NCBI GenBank assembly: GCA_963674555.1
Contig: OY771429.1
Location: 1,736,001-1,800,000 of the forward strand
Direction of reading: 5' to 3'
From: JBGMEA01 sp963674555
Lineage (GTDB): Bacteria > Bacillota > Clostridia > Eubacteriales > Anaerofustaceae
Length of the DNA: 64,000 nt
Part shown: one piece after another, positions 58,993-64,000 of the stretch
Numbering within the stretch: the first letter of the stretch is position 1
How the letters are laid out: each line of letters opens with the position of its first letter
Notes under the pieces: model-generated
What the model was told of the DNA's origin: nothing
What the model saw: only the letters and a program-made list of their open reading frames with translations
Databases searched by the model: none
Program-made: the position numbers and the translations under genes

Positions 58993-59391
58993 ATGGAAAT
59001 AAAAGAATATAATAAAGTCGATGAAACTTTGCTCTTTGATATGCTGATGGCTGAAGGTGATGAATGGAGTGATTATTACAGTTCGGAAGGCAGCAAGAGA
59101 TATATCATGGCACTTGCATCAAGCATAGTATATGTTGCATATGATAACAATATCTTATGTGGATACGTGCGTTGTCGTGGAGACAATGGTTTCGGAGTGT
59201 ATATTTATGACTTGCTCGTAGAGAAATCTTATCGTGGAAATCAGATCGGTAGAAGTCTGATGGAACGTGTCTGTCAGGATCATTCAAATCAAACTGTTTA
59301 TGTGATGAGTGATGTGGACGCATATTACGAAAAACTCGGATACAAAAAAGCGGGGTCAATATTTCTTGTTAAACGCCGGGAACAGATATGA
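58993..59391 (+). CDS. GNAT family N-acetyltransferase
   Basis: 132 residues. YDLLVEKSYRGNQIGRSLMERV (about 72-93, R-G-N-Q-I-G-R loop) and the short C-terminal DAYYEKLGYKKAGSIF mark a compact GNAT. GAAGGGGGATCT precedes ATG. It overlaps the methyltransferase gene by ATGA, so the two are translated together, possibly acting on the same substrate class. Confidence 0.85.
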   Translation: MEIKEYNKVDETLLFDMLMAEGDEWSDYYSSEGSKRYIMALASSIVYVAYDNNILCGYVRCRGDNGFGVYIYDLLVEKSYRGNQIGRSLMERVCQDHSNQTVYVMSDVDAYYEKLGYKKAGSIFLVKRREQI

Positions 59392-59951
59392 CCAAGCCGA
59401 CTTATGACAAATACTATGAAAAACCCGATTACTTCGGGAAGCCTTATATAGGTCTAATAGATTTTTTTAAAAATCACAAACCCAAAGGTATGGTTTTGGA
59501 TCTTGGATGCGGACAAGGCAGAGATGCTTTAGCGTTGGCACGATTGGGTTACAGCGTAAAAGGTGTCGATATCTCGAAAGTCGGCGTCGATCAAATGATG
59601 CGGATTGCCAAAAAAGAAAGCCTGAATATTACGGGCGAAGTAGGTGATGTTTTCGCCTACCCGATAACGGACGAATTTGATATCGTGCTTCTTGATTCTA
59701 TGTTGCACTTTTATAAAAATGATATCGAAAAAGAGGCCGAATTCGTTAAGCGAATATTATCGGAGTTAAAAGTCGGAGGCATTTTTGCGAACTTTATGCT
59801 CAAAGGTAACAAAAGAGAAGGGTATTTGAAAGCACTCATTCAACAGGATCAAGCCTATACACGGGATATCCTTTGCGATGACTATACGGACTATCCTGAG
59901 TCAGGTTCGCAATATCATATGTATATAGCTAAAAAAGCTGTTTCGAAATAA
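59388..59951 (+). CDS. Class I SAM-dependent methyltransferase (TehB-like)
   Basis: 187 residues. The SAM motif is VLDLGCGQGRDALALA (about 37-52), motif II GVDISKVGVDQM, and DIVLLDSMLHFY motif III; the FANFMLKGNKREGYL region follows. The N-terminus KYYEKPDYFGKPYIGLIDFF resembles TehB/YdaC-like small-molecule methyltransferases. It shares ATGA with the preceding GNAT. Substrate unknown. Confidence 0.87.
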   Translation: MTKPTYDKYYEKPDYFGKPYIGLIDFFKNHKPKGMVLDLGCGQGRDALALARLGYSVKGVDISKVGVDQMMRIAKKESLNITGEVGDVFAYPITDEFDIVLLDSMLHFYKNDIEKEAEFVKRILSELKVGGIFANFMLKGNKREGYLKALIQQDQAYTRDILCDDYTDYPESGSQYHMYIAKKAVSK

Positions 59952-59997
59952 GCAGTAAGAAGTAAGATATTTAATGAAGATAGAAGGAGACATTTCA

Positions 59998-60417
59998 GTG
60001 GATAAAGAATTTACGGATGAACAACTGAAGGAGCAACTCGAAAAACGCGCAACGCAAGCGGAAGAGTTGTTGAAAGACGAAGACAAAATGGAGCGCTTTC
60101 TGGAACGCTTTGAACGCAAGCTTAAGAAAGTGCCCGCTGTCGGCAATAAATTGTCAAATCTACCCGTGTTGGTCTCATTGATACGTGCATACGTAAAAAA
60201 AGACTATCGAGATCTTCCGATCGGAAGTATCATAGCGATCGTAGGTGCGTTGATCTATTTTGTTTCCCTGATCGATATATTGCCCGATCCGATCCCCATT
60301 TTTGGGTATGTGGACGATGTGGCGGTATTTGGATTCGTTTTAAAAATGGTGGAAGATGATGTCACGGAATATAAAGAGTGGCAAAAGAAAAACGGGAAAA
60401 GAGCGCTCGAAGATTGA
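59998..60417 (+). CDS. DUF1232 (YkvA-like) protein
   Basis: 139 residues from GTG at 59998, which follows AGAAGGAG by nine bases; an ATG 24 bases upstream has no ribosome binding site. IAIVGALIYFVSLIDILPDP and GYVDDVAVFGFVLKMV (about 80-120) are the DUF1232 signature with the D-x-[IL]-P-D turn. One membrane-inserted hairpin is likely. Function unknown. Confidence 0.83.
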   Translation: MDKEFTDEQLKEQLEKRATQAEELLKDEDKMERFLERFERKLKKVPAVGNKLSNLPVLVSLIRAYVKKDYRDLPIGSIIAIVGALIYFVSLIDILPDPIPIFGYVDDVAVFGFVLKMVEDDVTEYKEWQKKNGKRALED

Positions 60418-60426
60418 GAACGACAA

Positions 60427-60467
60427 AAATAAAAACACCCGACCATTACGATCGGGTGTTTTTATTT
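60427..60467. terminator. Bidirectional intrinsic terminator
   Basis: AAATAAAAACACCCGA (60427-60442) / TCGGGTGTTTTTATTT (60452-60467), loop CCATTACGA: very strong for both directions. Confidence 0.9.
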
Positions 60468-60492
60468 GTTCTTTATCAGGTCTTTCAATCGA

Positions 60493-61437
60493 TCAGACGA
60501 TCGGTTCAAAGTAAAGCATGGGTTCAGCTGATGAAGTATCCGATTGATACGGCAACAGCAAAGACTGATCGACACTCAGCGGAACGGTATTGTTTTGCAG
60601 TAAAGGTTTGATAACAAAAGTACGCAAGAAGCTGTACTCTGTATTTTCATATGCAAGCTTACTCAATTCTACCGTTACAAGGCAGGTGTCAGATTTATCG
60701 CCCACGGTGCAGGTAATAACTGCTGTCCCGACGCTTTCGCCGTGTACTTTCCCGTTTGCGTCCACTGTCGCGACGGATTCGTCGCTGCTCGTCCAAATAG
60801 GTGCGGGCGTGGTGCTCGGCGCTATCGTACAAGTAAGCTGTGTGCTTTCCGTTTCGGTTTCGCCTCCGATATACAGAGTTGAAGCAGAAGCGTTCAGTTT
60901 AACGCTGACAGGGGAGAATCGCAATAAGGATACGGTATTCCCGCTGTAAACGATCGTCCTTAATTGCGCGTAAGAGATGTCATGTATCTGGATAAGGTTA
61001 TCGGAAGCCCAATTGGCGTCCAGTACGCTTACTTCTTCGTTCTCTTCATCATTTGCGACGAAGATCATCGAGTGCGGGTTTCCGCCGCCGCCTCCGTAGC
61101 AGAAGACATCGCCGGGTTGCGCCGTTGTGTACAGTTCTTCAAGTTCGCTTGTCGATCGTGTTGTCATGACGGTGTATAGTTTGTCTGACTTCGTTGTTCC
61201 GTTGTCGTAATTCCAAGTAACTTCATATAAGTTTAAGTCATAAAGCTCTGCGAATGCTCGTCTTGCGAAGCCGTAGCATTGGCCTGTGCCGTTATAGCGA
61301 GCGTTCGTGTTTAGTTCATCGATCTTGCTCAGTACCGTTTCAGTGTCCAATGTTTCCGCCGATACGCTTTTTGCGAACGGTAAGCTTATGAAAAGCAGGC
61401 CCGCGAGCAGAAAGATCGATAATAGTTTCTTAATCAC
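60493..61437 (-). CDS. Secreted CHAP/NlpC-like amidase with Ig-like (BIG2) domain
   Basis: 314 residues from GTG at 61437, seven bases after CGGAGG. Signal peptide 1-26 (ends AKSVSAE). Catalytic domain about 30-180: Cys in GQCYGFARRAF, His in GGGNPHSMIFVA, Asn/Asp in LDANWASDN. A BIG2 Ig-like domain (WTSSDESVATVDANGKVHGE) spans about 190-265. Probable cell-wall or peptide-amide hydrolase. Three TGTAAC repeats upstream fit WalR control. Confidence 0.82.
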   Translation of the reverse strand: MIKKLLSIFLLAGLLFISLPFAKSVSAETLDTETVLSKIDELNTNARYNGTGQCYGFARRAFAELYDLNLYEVTWNYDNGTTKSDKLYTVMTTRSTSELEELYTTAQPGDVFCYGGGGGNPHSMIFVANDEENEEVSVLDANWASDNLIQIHDISYAQLRTIVYSGNTVSLLRFSPVSVKLNASASTLYIGGETETESTQLTCTIAPSTTPAPIWTSSDESVATVDANGKVHGESVGTAVITCTVGDKSDTCLVTVELSKLAYENTEYSFLRTFVIKPLLQNNTVPLSVDQSLLLPYQSDTSSAEPMLYFEPIV

Positions 61438-61462
61438 AAAGTTCCTCCGTAAATTCAAAAGT

Positions 61463-61500
61463 TGTAACGATTTTGTAACTAAAATCTATCCGATTGTAAC
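61463..61500. promoter_or_regulatory. WalR-type box upstream of the secreted amidase
   Basis: TGTAAC (61463-61468), N5, TGTAAC (61474-61479) matches the WalR consensus TGTWAH-N5-TGTWAH exactly. A third TGTAAC (61495-61500) lies 21 bp further, on the same helix face. Confidence 0.6.
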
Positions 61501-61894
61501 ACAGAGGGGTATCCTTACCAAGTTTTTTACAAAAAATTTATCCGCATTTTAATATTTTAATGGAGTGTTCGAGGGTTTTTAGGGATATTTTCAAAGATAT
61601 TCTTGAGATCAAAATCAGTGATTCTTAATAATACACATGGATATTATCACATTGTGATTTCTGCTTAGTTTATACATATTTCGCTGATTTATTGAGAGGT
61701 TATGTGTTTGTTTTGTTCGTTAGGTGTTTTAGTATGAGTTTGCATGTGACAGGTTTGTTTGTTCGAGTAAATAAACCTTTGCTTTTTTATGAGTATGTTT
61801 GGTTGTGTCTTGCTGAATTTTGATGTATTATTGTAGTATACAAGATTGATTTAAACTATTTGTATTATTTTAGTGTTGTTTGGGGGAATATTAA
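61501..61894. other. AT-rich intergenic region, no gene seen
   Basis: About 390 bases, very T-rich near the SEFIR gene, with no supported reading frame, tRNA or strong hairpin. The GGGGG binding site of the SEFIR gene is at its end. Confidence 0.6.
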
Positions 61895-63331
61895 TTGAGC
61901 AAATCAAAGATTGAGAAACCAAAAGTGTTTATTTCATATGCATGGGGAGCAAAGGATTATCAAGATAAAGTTTTGTCCTTTGCTACTGATTTAATGAAGA
62001 TCGGTATAGAAGTTGAATTGGACAAATGGACATTAAAAGCAGGCAATGATACTTATGCATTTATGGAACAATGTGTTACCGATCCAAGCATAACTAATGT
62101 ATTAATTCTTCTTGATGAACAATATGCAGTTAAAGCTGATTCGCGAAGCGGTGGTGTTGGAACGGAAACGCAGATTATTTCACCAGAAATATATAGTAAA
62201 GTTAAGCAGGAAAAATTCATTCCGATAGTTTTTGAACGAGACATAGATGGCAAGATACACAAACCAGCATATTTAAGAAGCGTGATGCACTTTGATCTTT
62301 CTCAGAGTGAACAATATAATGATGAATATCAGAGACTTGTTAAGCAAATATGTGGAGAAGAAATATATCCAAAGCCGGAATTAGGTAAACGGCCTGCATG
62401 GGTGGATGGTACTTCAAAGGTTAGTGCAAAGTCTTTGAGTGCTTTTAGCTTTTTAAAATCAAATCAAACTACTCAGGTTAAAACAGAACAGTTTCGTATT
62501 TTTCTTTCAGAATTTGGTGAAAAGATTTTGAGTTTTGTTCATGAAGAAGACATTAACGATGAAGAAAACAGGGCTATTTCAGCATATACTGCATTGATAC
62601 CTCTACGTGATGAATATTTACAGTTAATTCAATACGTTTCATATATTGAGAAAGGTGAACAATATATTGCAAATAAATTTGAAGATATTGCAAACGAATT
62701 ATATAAAAATAGAAATTGGATAGATCATATCAAACGAACATTTTTACATGAGCTTTTTATATATACAATAGCAATTTATTTTAAGAAAGAAAACTATGAT
62801 GGATTAGAATATATACTTGGGAAAACATATTTTTTAACTGATTATCCAAATAAGAGTGCTAAAGGATATAAAATATTTTATTATAGCAACAACCATTTAG
62901 ATAACGAAGTTAATAAACGCGATGAGAAAAGATATCATTCAGGGCAAGCACAATTTTGGATTGAAAATATTAATATAGATATATGTTCAAATAGCGAATT
63001 TATTTTTGCAGATTCATTATGTTACAATTATATAGTTTTCGGGAAAGAAGCACGTGATGATTGGTTTTGGTTTCCATTATCTTATGTTTATGATTCTCGA
63101 AATTATATGCTGAGATTGTTTGCAACAAGACTTCAATCAGAAGAAAGGTTAGTAGATGTTATTAAAATATTTGGTTATGACTCAGTAGAAGAATTTAGAG
63201 AGAAATTTCATGAGGTAGAAACAGACATAAAAGAAGGAAGGTTTAGAGTGTTGAGATATTCTAATGCTTATGAAAATGCACCTCTTATTTGTGATTATAT
63301 AAAATCAGGAGCGTTAGGTATATATAGATAA
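61895..63331 (+). CDS. SEFIR-domain protein, candidate defence effector
   Basis: 478 residues, TTG start after GGGGGAATA. N-terminal SEFIR/TIR-like domain (about 9-150): KVFISYAWGAKDYQDKVLSF, VELDKWTLKAGNDTYAFMEQ, LILLDEQYAVKADSRSGGVGTE and SVMHFDLS are the boxes of PF08357. The remaining 320 residues are unrecognised, with helical stretches and aromatic-rich segments. Stand-alone SEFIR proteins of this size occur in defence islands. AT-rich relative to neighbours, suggesting transfer. No partner gene adjoins. Confidence 0.82.
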   Translation: MSKSKIEKPKVFISYAWGAKDYQDKVLSFATDLMKIGIEVELDKWTLKAGNDTYAFMEQCVTDPSITNVLILLDEQYAVKADSRSGGVGTETQIISPEIYSKVKQEKFIPIVFERDIDGKIHKPAYLRSVMHFDLSQSEQYNDEYQRLVKQICGEEIYPKPELGKRPAWVDGTSKVSAKSLSAFSFLKSNQTTQVKTEQFRIFLSEFGEKILSFVHEEDINDEENRAISAYTALIPLRDEYLQLIQYVSYIEKGEQYIANKFEDIANELYKNRNWIDHIKRTFLHELFIYTIAIYFKKENYDGLEYILGKTYFLTDYPNKSAKGYKIFYYSNNHLDNEVNKRDEKRYHSGQAQFWIENINIDICSNSEFIFADSLCYNYIVFGKEARDDWFWFPLSYVYDSRNYMLRLFATRLQSEERLVDVIKIFGYDSVEEFREKFHEVETDIKEGRFRVLRYSNAYENAPLICDYIKSGALGIYR

Positions 63332-63624
63332 GTTATATAATAAACTATCTATACGAAAAATGCGGCTGTAAATGGGTCCGGTTCATTTTGCGATTGACAA
63401 TAAAAGTAAATTACAGTCTCATCACTCCGTAACGCCATCATTAAGCAATTATTAAATTTAAAATATTATTCAAATATATGTAACATTTTTACCGCACATA
63501 CGTTTATACTATAAAGGATAAATGTATTTTTTTCTATTGCGTTCGTTTTTTACCGCGGTCATTTATCTGTTCATATTGGGGATAAAAATAAAGCTATAAA
63601 AAATTTTGGATAGGGGAAGTATTT
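63332..63624. other. Intergenic region, mostly featureless
   Basis: About 290 bases after the SEFIR gene. A possible -10-like TATACT occurs near 63508. No reading frame of note. Confidence 0.45.
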
Positions 63625-64000
63625 ATGAACAAAAAACGATCAAAGTTTACTACAATAAAACTTGTGTCGATCCTTCTTATGGCAGCTTTTTTGTTGTCAC
63701 TTTCGGGGTGTGCTTATATTACCCGATTGCGTGATGACACGCTTCCTGTTTGGATAGAAGATTTGGTTTGGGAAGATCCCGAACTGTTATGGGCATATCA
63801 AAACGGATACTTTTTTGAAGAACCGATCACAGATGAGATCGGTGATACGAAATTCGTGATTTGGGCTGTGATTTCAGATGATGTTTTGACGCAGGTCCTG
63901 CTCTCCGCCGAAGCGATAGAGGGTGACGAATGTTTGATCTACGGATCGATCACTGCCTTGGACGGCGTGTCTATTGATGCGGCATCAAAATTCGGAGCAT
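63625..64000 (+). CDS. Lipoprotein, cut by the window end
   Basis: Starts ATG at 63625, after GGGGAAG. 125 codons are visible and the frame stays open to the last base. Signal peptide with lipobox LSGC (Cys at residue 29), then an acidic extracytoplasmic part (PVWIEDLVWEDPELLWAYQN). Not recognised. Codon use matches the chromosome. Confidence 0.8.
   Translation, partial: MNKKRSKFTTIKLVSILLMAAFLLSLSGCAYITRLRDDTLPVWIEDLVWEDPELLWAYQNGYFFEEPITDEIGDTKFVIWAVISDDVLTQVLLSAEAIEGDECLIYGSITALDGVSIDAASKFGA

Noticed and set aside
1..64000. CRISPR arrays, insertion sequences, prophage or plasmid replication genes
   Set aside because: No regularly spaced repeats, transposase, integrase, phage structural or Rep genes were seen on either strand.
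1..64000. Recoded genetic code (TGA as Trp), as in many mollicutes
   Set aside because: Many genes end in TGA at expected lengths with ATGA overlaps, and Trp positions use TGG.

Overview
The window reads as chromosomal DNA of a low-to-medium GC Gram-positive bacterium (Bacillota). Evidence: AAGGAGG-type ribosome binding sites before nearly every gene, sigma-A-like promoters (TTGACA-17-TATAAT), a feoA-feoB-Cys-rich small protein iron operon with a DtxR-type regulator, YtrA-type GntR, RNHCP, YkvA and ABC-F proteins, and a good match to a WalR box. TGA is a normal stop codon, so recoded mollicutes are excluded. A ferredoxin-permease fusion, an Fnr-like regulator, a QueG-like Fe-S protein and a radical SAM enzyme suggest an anaerobic or fermentative life. 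An Erysipelotrichia- or Clostridia-like lineage is plausible but cannot be fixed from sequence alone. There is no rRNA, CRISPR array, insertion sequence or prophage structure.

Layout. 1-9.3 kb: nucleoside phosphorylase, a TetR/SDR divergent unit with a shared symmetric operator, MFS exporter, AAC(3)-type acetyltransferase, flavoprotein, an Fnr-like regulator divergent from a split permease whose second half carries a ferredoxin, a cupin and an AlkD glycosylase. 9.4-16.2 kb: ArsR-MFS operon, MBL hydrolase, racemase, GNAT, TraX-like protein, and an ABC exporter with its GntR repressor. 16.3-25.3 kb: DUF2284 protein, aldo/keto reductase, GNAT, three alpha/beta hydrolases, two tandem diguanylate cyclases, a TetR unit and a QueG-like Fe-S protein. 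25.4-32.3 kb: an SPFH/ribbon-helix-helix/membrane-protein operon with tandem TGATATCA boxes, two transporters, GNAT, radical SAM/SPASM enzyme. 32.4-38.4 kb: DUF2089-ABC operon, membrane protein plus TetR, GNAT, CorA. 38.4-41.5 kb: ferrous iron uptake and its regulator, with three copies of one 18-bp box. 41.6-45.3 kb: ABC-F ribosome protection gene behind an attenuator-like leader, DUF1801 protein, a lone prepilin-like protein, YdeI.

45.4-48.4 kb is an AT-rich SIR2-HerA pair, the clearest antiphage-type system here, followed by tRNA-Ser, tRNA-Tyr and tRNA-Glu on the minus strand. 49-64 kb: FGGY kinase, RlmD-type methyltransferase, secreted and membrane proteins of unknown role, GNATs, a stand-alone encapsulin-cargo-like ferritin with a 5' UTR hairpin, a penicillin-binding-protein-like serine hydrolase, an RNHCP protein behind a leader peptide and strong hairpin, a methyltransferase, DUF1232, a secreted amidase with a WalR-type box, an AT-rich SEFIR-domain gene (second defence candidate) and a lipoprotein cut by the window end.

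How genes work together: many units are small regulator-target pairs in which the operator can be read directly (TetR/SDR, ArsR/MFS, GntR/ABC, TetR/membrane protein, RHH/SPFH, DtxR/feo, Fnr/permease). Three leaders (ABC-F, ferritin-like, RNHCP) carry RNA structure that suggests post-transcriptional control.
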